64,000 bases of DNA. Origin: Paenibacillus qinlingensis. GTDB lineage: Bacteria; Bacillota; Bacilli; Paenibacillales; NBRC-103111. The notes beneath the pieces are model-generated. The model saw only the letters and a list, made by a program, of their open reading frames with translations, had not been told where the DNA came from and searched no databases. The position numbers and the translations under genes are program-made. The stretch is from the NCBI RefSeq assembly GCF_013204845.1, contig NZ_JABMKY010000010.1, positions 1 through 64,000 on the forward strand. Direction: 5' to 3'. This document shows, piece after piece, positions 1 to 7,369 of the stretch (position 1 is the stretch's first letter; every line of letters begins with the position of its first letter).

Positions 1-28
1 GTTGATAGTGAAGTAGACTTGTTCATGA

Positions 29-89
29 GGCCGCCTCATTTCGGGTGTTTGTAGGGGTACAAATACCATACCGAATGAGCGGTCTTTTT
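29..89 (+). terminator. Long hairpin, likely terminator of a gene left of the window
   Basis: The arm GGCCGC-TCATTTCGG pairs with CCGAATGA-GCGGTC with one or two bulges. An inner TTGTA/TACAA stem closes on a GGGG loop, and TCTTTTT follows. The layout fits an intrinsic terminator reading rightward for a gene outside the window. From 90 to about 240 I see no gene. Confidence 0.6.
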
Positions 90-240
90 GGCTACCTTTT
101 TTTGGTTAATCAACAGGCCTGTACAAAATCCAGTTAATTTGTGTGGGGGGTTAATGGTTGGGTAGTTAGTTGGTAAGTTGACTGCTACATCCGCCAATGA
201 GGTATTGGTATGTAGAGTAGTAGAATCACAATACAAACAT

Positions 241-285
241 AAAAGCCCCCGTTTCCCTCCGAAGGAGGGTGGGTGGCTTGCATGG
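241..285 (-). terminator. Terminator downstream of gerE
   Basis: On the minus strand a hairpin built on AAGCC/GGCTT and CCCTCC/GGAGGG around a TTCG-like loop is followed by CTTTTATG. The U-run is short, but the position just after the gerE stop supports a terminator. Confidence 0.5.
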
Positions 286-303
286 ATCCCTTTGCTGACG
301 GAA

Positions 304-525
304 TCAGATCTTTAATTCCCCAAGCTTAATCAGTTCTACAACCGCTTGTGAACGACCCTTTACGTTCAGCTTTTGCATGACGTTCGATATATGATTCCTC
401 ACAGTCTTTTCACTTATGAAAAGCTGCTGTGCGATATCCTTTGTCGTTTTGTCCTGCACTAAGAGTTCGAATACTTCGCGTTCGCGGTTCGTAAGTAAAA
501 ATTTGTTTTTGTGGTCGCTGCCCAT
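304..525 (-). CDS. gerE: LuxR-type sporulation regulator GerE
   Basis: The 73-residue protein consists almost only of a LuxR/GerE-type helix-turn-helix: the LTNREREVFELL start of the domain, then the recognition region ISEKTVRNHISNVMQKL. B. subtilis GerE is 74 residues and has no receiver domain, so the length matches. In that species GerE acts in the mother cell late in sporulation, adjusting sigma-K coat genes. The ATG at 525 is the only sensible start because an in-frame TGA lies four codons upstream; AGGAGGGG sits about 12 nt before it. A sigma-K-type promoter lies upstream. Another small LuxR-type regulator is possible, but size and neighbourhood (gerM-rph-rdgB nearby) favour GerE. Confidence 0.9.
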   Translation of the reverse strand: MGSDHKNKFLLTNREREVFELLVQDKTTKDIAQQLFISEKTVRNHISNVMQKLNVKGRSQAVVELIKLGELKI

Positions 526-590
526 GGATGTGTGTCACCCCTCCTTGCTCGGGTATTGGGAATTACAAGGTTAAGGGATACAGTCAAAAT

Positions 591-618
591 TAGTTTATGA
601 AGGGCTGCTGTCAATGGT
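591..618 (-). promoter_or_regulatory. Sigma-K-type promoter for gerE
   Basis: On the minus strand the -10 CATAAACTA (599-591) matches the sigma-K consensus CATANNNTA exactly. An AC dinucleotide (618-617) lies 17 nt upstream, as expected for the -35. The start point would fall near 583, about 58 nt before the gerE ATG. B. subtilis gerE is known to be sigma-K dependent; the assignment here is by motif. Confidence 0.6.
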
Positions 619-720
619 GCGGTATCTGAGAAAAATAGGCGGAATGTATTTTTGAGTTTCCGCCCGAGGCGTGGTAAGCTAAATTGAGGTGTATTTTGAA
701 ACCGAGAGGAGCTGCTTCGG

Positions 721-1395
721 ATGTTCAGGCGTGATTATTTGATGCGACAGATTGAACAATTGACGGTGGTGCTGCATCGGATTCTTTTTAACAAGGAACA
801 TATCCCGATTGAAGATGCGCAGAGACAGTTAGATGAAGCTAGTCGTCACCTATTGGGTTTGAATATTCGTTCCCTCCAGTCTTTGTCCAGTAAGGATATT
901 CTGGAATTGCTATCCTACCAAGGGAGCATTGACACGGCGAAGGCGTTAGTCATTAGCGATATGTTCGTGGGGCAAGGTGACATGATGAGTCAGCATGAGG
1001 AAGATGGGGAGGCTTATTGGGCGTACCTGAAGTCCTCAGATTTACTTCTGCATTTGTCTTTGTCAGAGGAAGTTGAGCCTGAGGATGAACTTAATGAAGA
1101 AATTGCCTCTAGGCTGGTTACGAGCTTAAATCATCTGAAAGGCTGGGAGATCCCTGAAGGGATGCAGAAGCTGCTTTTCTTACATTATGAGAAACAAAGC
1201 AATTATGCGAAGGTTGAAGATATTTTGTTTCATTATATGGAGGACCATCCGGAGAGGTTGGAGTTGCCGAAGCAAGGTCTTATTTTCTACGAGAAGTTAC
1301 TCGAGGTTGAGGATGAGCGATTGAAAGCAGGGAATTTTAGCAGGGAAGAAGCATTAGAGGGTTTACGGATCATGAAACAGAAGCTGCTCTTATAA
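721..1395 (+). CDS. DUF6483 family protein
   Basis: A 224-residue, largely helical, soluble protein with no signal peptide. It begins MFRRDYLMRQIEQLT, an opening I associate with the DUF6483 family of Bacilli and Clostridia, whose function is unknown. The C-terminal half looks like TPR-type helical hairpins (for example the AKVEDILFHYMEDHPE region). The ATG at 721 follows GAGAGGAGCTGCTTCGG, which contains a good ribosome binding site. It is separated by about 45 bp from the methyltransferase gene, so the two may be cotranscribed. The family name is from memory of the N-terminal motif; no function should be inferred. Confidence 0.75.
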   Translation: MFRRDYLMRQIEQLTVVLHRILFNKEHIPIEDAQRQLDEASRHLLGLNIRSLQSLSSKDILELLSYQGSIDTAKALVISDMFVGQGDMMSQHEEDGEAYWAYLKSSDLLLHLSLSEEVEPEDELNEEIASRLVTSLNHLKGWEIPEGMQKLLFLHYEKQSNYAKVEDILFHYMEDHPERLELPKQGLIFYEKLLEVEDERLKAGNFSREEALEGLRIMKQKLLL

Positions 1396-1442
1396 CATTT
1401 TAATCGTAGAATTTTAATCATAAAGATGAAGGTGTTGAAAAG

Positions 1443-2174
1443 ATGGCGTGGTACCAAGAGAGTTTTGGCAATGATTACTTACTTGTTTATAAACATAGAG
1501 ACATGCAGGGTGCTTACCATGAAGTGAAGAAAATGGTGAACTGGTTGAATCTGAAGCAAGGGGATCGTCTTTTGGATCTTTGTTGCGGGATGGGGCGGCA
1601 TTCGATGGCGCTTGCGGAGTTTGGTTATACCGTAACTGGCGTTGATTTGTCGAAAGTGTTGCTTGAGGAAGCGATCAAGCAGAGTGGAGAAGAGCGAGTG
1701 ACATGGATTCAAGGAGATATGCGGGATGTGCCGCTAAGTGAGTCGTTTGATGCGGTTGTGAATTTGTTTACGTCTTTTGGTTATTTTGATGAAGATGAGC
1801 AGAATGAGAAAGTGCTTCATGAGATGCATCGGTTGTTAAAAAAGGAAGGTCGATTCATTATCGATTTTCTGAATCCCGTATACGTGAAAGCGAACTTGGT
1901 CGCGCAATCGGAGCGGAAGGTAGAGGAAATGACCATTCGTGAGTCGAGAACGATCGAAGATGGTTGTGTACGCAAACGGATCATGATTTCGCAAGCAGGT
2001 GCACCAGACAGGCATTATTTGGAGCAGGTGAAGTTATATGAGCGTCCGGTGTTTGAGGAGATGCTGGCCAAAGCTGGATTACATATTGATCAAGTCTATG
2101 GTGACTATGAAGGTCAGGCTTATTCGCCAGAAGTTTCGAGTCGGATGATTTTTGTTGGACATAAGGAAGGATGA
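1443..2174 (+). CDS. Class I SAM-dependent methyltransferase
   Basis: This 243-residue protein has the seven-strand Rossmann methyltransferase signatures: motif I DRLLDLCCGMGRHS (about 41-54), the acidic ribose-binding residue in TGVDLS (about 65-70), and the GDMRDVP loop preceding FDAVVNLFTSFGYF. It would transfer a methyl group from S-adenosylmethionine, probably to a small molecule; the substrate cannot be told. The start at 1443 follows GAAGGTG about 11 nt upstream. The stop at 2174 lies 10 bp before the ATG of the MBL-fold gene, so the two are probably one operon with translational coupling. Confidence 0.85.
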   Translation: MAWYQESFGNDYLLVYKHRDMQGAYHEVKKMVNWLNLKQGDRLLDLCCGMGRHSMALAEFGYTVTGVDLSKVLLEEAIKQSGEERVTWIQGDMRDVPLSESFDAVVNLFTSFGYFDEDEQNEKVLHEMHRLLKKEGRFIIDFLNPVYVKANLVAQSERKVEEMTIRESRTIEDGCVRKRIMISQAGAPDRHYLEQVKLYERPVFEEMLAKAGLHIDQVYGDYEGQAYSPEVSSRMIFVGHKEG

Positions 2175-2184
2175 CTACCAGGCT

Positions 2185-3162
2185 ATGAACGTCGTGACCA
2201 TACATACAGATGAAATTACGCAAGTGAAGGTGCCGTTGCCATTCCCTTTGCGTTGGGTGAATGCTTACCTGATTCGTGGCAGCAACGGTTACACGGTGAT
2301 TGATCCGGGGCTGCACACCCCGGAAGCGGAAGCGCTCTGGGAGCAAGTACTTAAGGAGCAGGGCATAGGTTATGAGCACGTGGAACAAATCGTGCTCACT
2401 CATCACCATCCCGACCACTACGGGATGGCCGGTTGGTTCCAGGAGCGCACAGGCGCGCCGGTTCTCCTATCGGAGACCGGATACGCGCAGGTGCAGCTCC
2501 TGTGGGGCCCGGAGCAGCCGATGTCTCCGCTGCTCCTCGAGCTTTTCGCCCGGCATGGCTTCCCCGAAGCCGGGCTGGAAGAGATGACGAAGCACATGGT
2601 GAGCTTCGTCGATCTGGTCTCCCCGCAGCCGCAGGTTACCCTGCTGCGTGAAGGGCCCGTGCGCCTCGGCGACCGCGTCTATGAAGCCATCGAGACCCCC
2701 GGCCATGCCGCGGGGCATCTCGTCTTCTACGACGCTGAGGCGCAGGTGATGTTTTGCGGCGACCATGTCTTGCCGCAAATATCGCCGAACGTTTCCTTCC
2801 TCCCGAAGGTGGAAGAAAACCCGCTCGGCGCGTACTTGAACAGCCTGCAGGAAATCAGCAGGCTGCCGGTTGTGATGGCTTACCCGGGGCACCGGGAGCC
2901 ATGGCAGGGCTTCGGTGCGCGCGCAGAGGAGCTCGTGCGCCATCACCATGAGCGGCTCGCGCTCATGGAAGGGCAGCTAAGCGCGCCGCTGAGCGCTTAT
3001 GAGGTGTGCCGGGCGACGTTCGGCGACCGGCTGAGCGTGCACCAGCTGCGATTCGCGCTGTCGGAGACGATCGCGCACTTGATCCTGCTGGAGGCCGAAG
3101 GCCGCATCCAGCAGGTGGATCCGCAACCAGATCGCGTGTCCTACGTCGCGATATCCAAATAA
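2185..3162 (+). CDS. MBL-fold metallo-hydrolase
   Basis: The metallo-beta-lactamase fold is shown by THHHPDH (about 72-78, the HxHxDH zinc motif), a downstream histidine in ETPGHAAGH, an aspartate in FCGDHVLP and a late histidine in AYPGHREP. The last 90 or so residues look like the winged-helix tail found in many two-domain MBL hydrolases of the glyoxalase II/YqgX-like group. Substrate unknown. I chose the ATG at 2185, with AAGGAAGG upstream; a TTG at 2152 is an upstream alternative overlapping the methyltransferase. From about 2400 to 3150 the DNA is visibly more GC-rich, with C/G-ending codons, than both neighbours, suggesting a different recent history for this part. Confidence 0.85.
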   Translation: MNVVTIHTDEITQVKVPLPFPLRWVNAYLIRGSNGYTVIDPGLHTPEAEALWEQVLKEQGIGYEHVEQIVLTHHHPDHYGMAGWFQERTGAPVLLSETGYAQVQLLWGPEQPMSPLLLELFARHGFPEAGLEEMTKHMVSFVDLVSPQPQVTLLREGPVRLGDRVYEAIETPGHAAGHLVFYDAEAQVMFCGDHVLPQISPNVSFLPKVEENPLGAYLNSLQEISRLPVVMAYPGHREPWQGFGARAEELVRHHHERLALMEGQLSAPLSAYEVCRATFGDRLSVHQLRFALSETIAHLILLEAEGRIQQVDPQPDRVSYVAISK

Positions 3163-3166
3163 CGAA

Positions 3167-3208
3167 AAAGCGCTAACCGTGGTAACATGGTCAGCGCTTT
3201 TTTTCAAT
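3167..3208 (+). terminator. Bidirectional terminator
   Basis: A near-perfect hairpin AGCGCTAACC/GGTCAGCGCT (one A-C mismatch) with an A-run before and a T-run after, just past the MBL-fold stop. Confidence 0.8.
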
Positions 3209-3218
3209 GATCTAACGA

Positions 3219-3398
3219 GGGGGAACCCAGATCCTCTATTTGCCCCAAAACAGCCACTTTTACCCAGAAGGAGGAACGTAGATCCCTTATTCCCTCAAAA
3301 TGATGCCAAAACACTATATTTCATCCAAATAGCGTCCCTACGTTCCCCATCCCTAGCATTTACTCCGAATTTCATCCAAATAGCGCCCCTACGTTCCC
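3219..3398. repeat. Four-copy intergenic repeat array, two direct and two inverted units
   Basis: A unit of about 27-30 bp reading GRGGAACGTAGATCCCTTATTTGCC (approximate consensus) occurs at 3219-3250 and 3271-3300 in the plus orientation and at 3319-3347 and 3369-3398 in the reverse orientation (CATCCAAATAGCG ... CTACGTTCCC). Start-to-start spacing is about 50 bp throughout. The array therefore has dyad symmetry and fills the space between the MBL-fold terminator and the end of the pgpA-like gene. No ORF here is credible. Confidence 0.7.
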
Positions 3399-3443
3399 TT
3401 TCGCACTTTCAACCAGTTATTTTGCTTCAAATCACACTTCCCG

Positions 3444-4406
3444 CTACTTCAACGGCTTACTATACGTCGGCGTATGGTTATGCGCTAACCGACCACAAGC
3501 TGCGGCCACAATCCCACAGACCATATCGTCGATAAATGTGTTGCATTTCCCATCGGCATGGTCACTATCGAGCTGCTCAATTATTCCGATTTTGGCCTTA
3601 TCGAGATAGCCGAAATTCGTGAGTGCTATAGTCCCGTACATGAGAGGGACGGCAGTTGCGATGCTTTCATCTACACCGAAAAGTCCTTCGTCCATCCCGA
3701 CAATATGATTGTATTGAGGGTTGAATTCCTTCGCTTCGACAGCGGTATCAATCTTGATCGCGAGTTGGAGCGCATGAAAGGTTTGCTGTTTGCGAAGGAC
3801 AGCTAGAATATGCTCTTCACAGAGACTTCGTGGCATATCTGGATTATAGGGACGTTGCAATTGGTCGAGAATCTCGACCATATCATCCAGAAGCACACCG
3901 CGGGCCTCGAGCATTTGCAGATTGCGTTTGGAGTAATCCATCTTCACGCTATCCGAAATAATGACACTTGCAGTTGAGGCGACAATCGCACAAATCCCCT
4001 TGGAAATGAAGGATTTAGGTCTTTTCGTCGGGAAAAAGAAGCGGAATTTGCAATCGATGAATCCGAATAGTGAAATCGCGCCGCTCCCGTATAATCCGCA
4101 AATGGACATCGCAATTGTGCGGTGAACGTTATAGGCAGGGTCTTTCATGCTAGCTAGCAGCTCGGCATCATGTTTCACCTTTTTTTGAAGCTCCATGAGG
4201 GTTGACATGACGTTGAATGTTTCTGTCTTACTTAGCACCCCGAGCAGGGTGGTTGTGATCAAGTCGGTGGGGATTTTCTTAATGCCTTTTATTTCAACAA
4301 GCAATCTAGCAACAGCTTCCTCAATGATAGCTTGTGGATAATGACTGAAAACCTCTTCTCGAAATTCATTGAAAATGAGGGTCTTTTCCTTTAAAAATGT
4401 TCTCAT
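3444..4406 (-). CDS. Phosphatidylglycerophosphatase A family protein with a duplicated fold
   Basis: The C-terminal half (about 165-310) matches the PgpA/YutG family: LEARGVLLDDMVEIL, LQRPYNPDM, MDEGLFGVDESIATAVPLMYGT and NFGYLDK. PgpA enzymes dephosphorylate phosphatidylglycerophosphate, although Firmicute soluble members may act on other substrates. The N-terminal half (about 25-155) appears to be a second, diverged copy: LGVLSKTETFNVM parallels LAVLRKQQTFHAL, and YNVHRTIAMSICGLYGSGAISLFGFID parallels the FGVDESIA to FGYLD segment. The acidic FGVDE residues become YNVHR in the N copy, so that copy is probably not catalytic. Start 4406 is chosen because AAGGAGGTCTTGTT directly precedes it; 4427 would place the ribosome binding site inside the gene. 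320 residues, about twice a single PgpA domain. Confidence 0.8.
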   Translation of the reverse strand: MRTFLKEKTLIFNEFREEVFSHYPQAIIEEAVARLLVEIKGIKKIPTDLITTTLLGVLSKTETFNVMSTLMELQKKVKHDAELLASMKDPAYNVHRTIAMSICGLYGSGAISLFGFIDCKFRFFFPTKRPKSFISKGICAIVASTASVIISDSVKMDYSKRNLQMLEARGVLLDDMVEILDQLQRPYNPDMPRSLCEEHILAVLRKQQTFHALQLAIKIDTAVEAKEFNPQYNHIVGMDEGLFGVDESIATAVPLMYGTIALTNFGYLDKAKIGIIEQLDSDHADGKCNTFIDDMVCGIVAAACGRLAHNHTPTYSKPLK

Positions 4407-4676
4407 AACAAGACCTCCTTGATCCATATCCGAAAGTAGTTATTGCACTTGATCGTGGTTTATCATTTCAGTTTCATGCTGGTATTCAGTATAGCATATG
4501 AGTTCGAATTTACTAAGATTGGTGATAATCCTCGTAGTCATTAAGTTTTTTTTGCGATTCATAGAAAGGTGGACAAAAAGTAGTTATAAATCGGACAAAG
4601 CCCCGTATACATAGTAATACGAAAAAGCATCGTACAGGCCATGCGAATAGCAAAAATCGAAGGAGGAAATAAGCAA

Positions 4677-5726
4677 ATGAAACATCAACATTGGATTCGT
4701 TCAGCCGCTTTAGCGGGGGTGATTGTTCTACTGACCACGGGATGTTCCATTTTGGGCAGTGGAAAGAAGAGTGACATCGATGCACCTCCTGGGGCGGGTA
4801 CAGACGTAGATGTGAAGACGACTTCAGCTGCTGTTACAGTTGACATGTCTGAAGATATTACGTCACAAATGACGGTGTATGTGAAAGATGCCAAAGGCTT
4901 CGTGACGCCGTTAAGTCTAGCGTTGCCAAAGACAGTCTCTGTTGCAAAGACGACATTAGAGTACATGGTGGACGGCGGACCAGAAACGAGTCAGCTGCCT
5001 TCAGGTTTCCAAGCGCTTTTACCCAAAGGTACTAAGGTTATTAGCTTAAATGTAAAATCAGACAAAAGTGCTATAGTTGATTTCTCGAAAGAATTCCTGG
5101 GCTACGATGTGAAGGATGAACGCAAGCTCCTTGAGGCAATTACGTGGAACTTGACGAACTTCCCTACGATCGATAAGGTTCAGTTGCGTGTAGATGGCAA
5201 GGACTTAAAAGAGATGCCGAAGGGCCGAACACCACTTGATGCGCCATTGGCGCGCACGATGGGTATCAATCTGGAGAAGTCAGAGGATACCGAATTTGGT
5301 CAAGCTACACCGGTTACGCTCTATTTCCTAAATCAGAATGATCAAAATTACAAATACTACGTCCCTGTGACACGTCTAATTAAGAGAACGGACGATGTTG
5401 CGAAGGCTGTTGTTGAGCAATTAATTAAAGGGCCGGATCAGAAGAAGGGGCTTGGGGCTGTCCTAAATGCAACGACAGAGCTCAAGAGTATTAAGCCAGG
5501 CGAAGGTTTAATCACCGTGGATTTCTCCAACAAGTTACTGGGTACGGATCAAAAAGCTTCAGCGGATGCCTTGCAATCGATCATCTTGTCATTAACGGAG
5601 AACACCACGTTTAAACAAGTGCAAATTAAAGTGGATGGCGCTGTGAAAATTACGTCCACAGATAATCAAAACTACAGTAAGCCTGTCCTGAGACCAACGC
5701 ATATTAATCCTGCGATCAAGCTTTAA
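4677..5726 (+). CDS. gerM: Germination lipoprotein GerM, two GerMN domains
   Basis: A lipoprotein: the N-terminus has a hydrophobic segment ending in the lipobox LTTGC (Cys23). After a short Gly/Asp-rich linker come two GerMN-type repeats (about 55-185 and 205-340), each with the pattern hydrophobic-strand, K-x-ALEYM/VVEQL, LP-G or GPDQKKGL, then VDFS. In B. subtilis GerM is needed for sporulation and germination and lies in racE-gerM-rph order, matching this context (rph follows). The ATG at 4677 is preceded by GAAGGAGGAAATAAGCAA. A strong hairpin terminator follows. The 270-bp gap upstream (4407-4676) holds no gene I can support. Confidence 0.9.
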   Translation: MKHQHWIRSAALAGVIVLLTTGCSILGSGKKSDIDAPPGAGTDVDVKTTSAAVTVDMSEDITSQMTVYVKDAKGFVTPLSLALPKTVSVAKTTLEYMVDGGPETSQLPSGFQALLPKGTKVISLNVKSDKSAIVDFSKEFLGYDVKDERKLLEAITWNLTNFPTIDKVQLRVDGKDLKEMPKGRTPLDAPLARTMGINLEKSEDTEFGQATPVTLYFLNQNDQNYKYYVPVTRLIKRTDDVAKAVVEQLIKGPDQKKGLGAVLNATTELKSIKPGEGLITVDFSNKLLGTDQKASADALQSIILSLTENTTFKQVQIKVDGAVKITSTDNQNYSKPVLRPTHINPAIKL

Positions 5727-5745
5727 TCGAATTGATAACCAACGT

Positions 5746-5800
5746 TCCACCAGGTGATTCCAACGTTCTTAGACGGAGGAGTGCCTGGTGGTTTTTCGGT
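5746..5800 (+). terminator. Terminator after gerM
   Basis: CCACCAGG pairs with CCTGGTGG across a 25-nt internal region that itself contains GATTCC/GGAGT complementarity, followed by TTTTTCGGTTTTTT. Confidence 0.75.
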
Positions 5801-5906
5801 TTTTTCCATATTAGCTAGTGTTAGGATGCTTTTCCTTGATGAGTTTGTTACAATGGGGCGTAAGGATTAGAGCTTTAGATGTAGTTACAGGAGGAGAAAG
5901 ACATTT

Positions 5907-6665
5907 ATGAGAATTGGTGGAAGAACAAATCAAGAACTGCGACCTATGCAAATAACCCCTCATTATATAAAACACGCAGAAGGCTCGGTCCTCATTGAGG
6001 TCGGGGATACGAAAGTCATTTGTACAGCAACGATAGAAGAGCGTGTTCCTCCTTTTATGAAAGGACAAGGGAAAGGTTGGGTTACAGCGGAATATTCGAT
6101 GTTGCCGCGGGCAACTCAAGTTCGGAATCAGCGTGAAGCGGCAAAAGGTAAGCTCGGTGGACGCACGATGGAAATTCAACGTCTGATCGGTCGAGCGCTA
6201 CGTTCGGTAGTCAGCTTGGAAGCGCTCGGCGAAAGATCCATTACACTGGACTGCGATGTGATTCAAGCCGATGGCGGTACACGTACAGCTTCCATCACAG
6301 GTGCTTTTGTGGCGATGGCTTTTGCAATTAATAAGCTTGCTAATGATAAAAACCTTGCCAAGTTCCCAATCAACGACTTCCTTGCTGCTGTCAGTGTAGG
6401 CGTCATTGGGGATACTCCGAGGCTGGATCTGAATTATGAAGAAGATTCCAAAGCGAAGGTTGATATGAACGTTGTTATGACGGGCCAAGGTCAATTCGTG
6501 GAAGTGCAAGGTACGGGCGAGGATGCTCCTTTTTCCCGTAAAGAGCTTGATGAGTTACTAGCACTCGCAGAAGCGGGAATTAACACGATGATTGATGTAC
6601 AATCCGGTGTGCTAGGACCGATCGCAGATCGTATTCGAGGTGCTGGGCATGCAGCTACAAAGTAA
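5907..6665 (+). CDS. rph: Ribonuclease PH
   Basis: A phosphorolytic 3'-5' exoribonuclease that trims tRNA 3' ends. The 252-residue protein opens with [13 protein letters not shown] and shows the family landmarks: [14 protein letters not shown], the arginine-rich [27 protein letters not shown] segment (broken here by other residues in the source), the [20 protein letters not shown] phosphate-binding region and [10 protein letters not shown] (metal ligands). Start has AGGAGGAGAAAGACATTT upstream. It overlaps the next gene, rdgB, by 17 bp, implying coupled translation. The rph-rdgB pair is conserved in Bacilli. Confidence 0.95.
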   Translation: MRIGGRTNQELRPMQITPHYIKHAEGSVLIEVGDTKVICTATIEERVPPFMKGQGKGWVTAEYSMLPRATQVRNQREAAKGKLGGRTMEIQRLIGRALRSVVSLEALGERSITLDCDVIQADGGTRTASITGAFVAMAFAINKLANDKNLAKFPINDFLAAVSVGVIGDTPRLDLNYEEDSKAKVDMNVVMTGQGQFVEVQGTGEDAPFSRKELDELLALAEAGINTMIDVQSGVLGPIADRIRGAGHAATK

Positions 6666-7296
6666 TTTTGTTGTAATTGCAACGCGTAATGAGGGTAAAG
6701 TGAAAGAGTTCGCCAAGCTTTTCGGAGCAAAAGGGTATAAGGTTCGAAGTTTAGCGGATTACTCAGATTTACCTGAGATAGTTGAGAGTGGGAAGACCTT
6801 CGCAGAGAACGCGCGAATCAAGGCGCAAATCATCTCTGCACATCTTCATGTACCTGTACTTGCTGATGATTCTGGTTTATGCGTTAGGGCACTAGGTGGT
6901 GATCCAGGTGTATTTTCGGCTCGCTATGCTGGAGAAAACGCAACGGATGCTGACAATAATGCCAGACTACTTCAAGCTTTGCATGAGTTGGAAAATCGGA
7001 TTGAATTAAGTGCGGGGGATGGCCACCCTCCATTACTTAGTGAGGCTTCCTTTGTTTGTGCGCTCACGTTAATTGATCCCGTTGCGAATGAAGTGATCGA
7101 AGCGGAGGATGTCTGCCAAGGCTTTATTATTCATGAAGAGCGCGGCGAAAGCGGATTTGGTTACGATCCTCTCTTCTACATTCCATCACTGGGCCGAACG
7201 ATGGCTGAGTTGACGATGGAAGAGAAGAATGAAATGAGTCATCGCGCAAAAGCCTTGCGTATGTTCTTGGATCAGCTTCCTGATCAAACGAGCTAG
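6649..7296 (+). CDS. rdgB: XTP/dITP diphosphatase (RdgB/HAM1 family)
   Basis: House-cleaning enzyme that hydrolyses non-canonical purine nucleoside triphosphates (dITP, XTP) to monophosphate and pyrophosphate. The signature [14 protein letters not shown] is at the N-terminus; [25 protein letters not shown] and [19 protein letters not shown] follow in the usual order. I chose the ATG at 6649 with GAGGT seven bases upstream, inside the rph 3' end; a GTG at 6640 is the alternative. About 215 residues versus roughly 195-200 typical, with a small insertion around [16 protein letters not shown] hairpin terminator ends the rph-rdgB unit. Confidence 0.93.
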   Translation: MQLQSNFVVIATRNEGKVKEFAKLFGAKGYKVRSLADYSDLPEIVESGKTFAENARIKAQIISAHLHVPVLADDSGLCVRALGGDPGVFSARYAGENATDADNNARLLQALHELENRIELSAGDGHPPLLSEASFVCALTLIDPVANEVIEAEDVCQGFIIHEERGESGFGYDPLFYIPSLGRTMAELTMEEKNEMSHRAKALRMFLDQLPDQTS

Positions 7297-7301
7297 ACAC
7301 A

Positions 7302-7346
7302 GAAAGACCTGCAACCACGAGAATGCGTGGAAGCAGGTCTTTTTAT
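7302..7346 (+). terminator. Terminator after rdgB
   Basis: AAAGACCTGC-AA-CCACG pairs with CGTGG-AA-GCAGGTCTTT, then TTTATT. The symmetric stem could also serve asnB on the minus strand. Confidence 0.85.
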
Positions 7347-7369
7347 TATTCCGCAATCTCATATTCCTT

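Noticed and set aside
36-236. 66-codon frame on the minus strand at the left edge
   Set aside because: It runs through the long hairpin terminator, has no ribosome binding site and no recognisable protein features.
2372-2951. Several long frames overlapping the MBL-fold gene on both strands
   Set aside because: They are side effects of the GC-rich codons of the real gene, with Ala/Arg/Pro-rich nonsense translations.
3219-3398. CRISPR array
   Set aside because: Only four units, two inverted, unit sequences vary and no cas genes are present.
3558-3806. 82-codon plus-strand frame inside pgpA
   Set aside because: Antisense to a well-supported gene and without a ribosome binding site.
6640-6665. 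Possible frameshift between rph and rdgB
   Set aside because: Both proteins are complete; the overlap is ordinary translational coupling.
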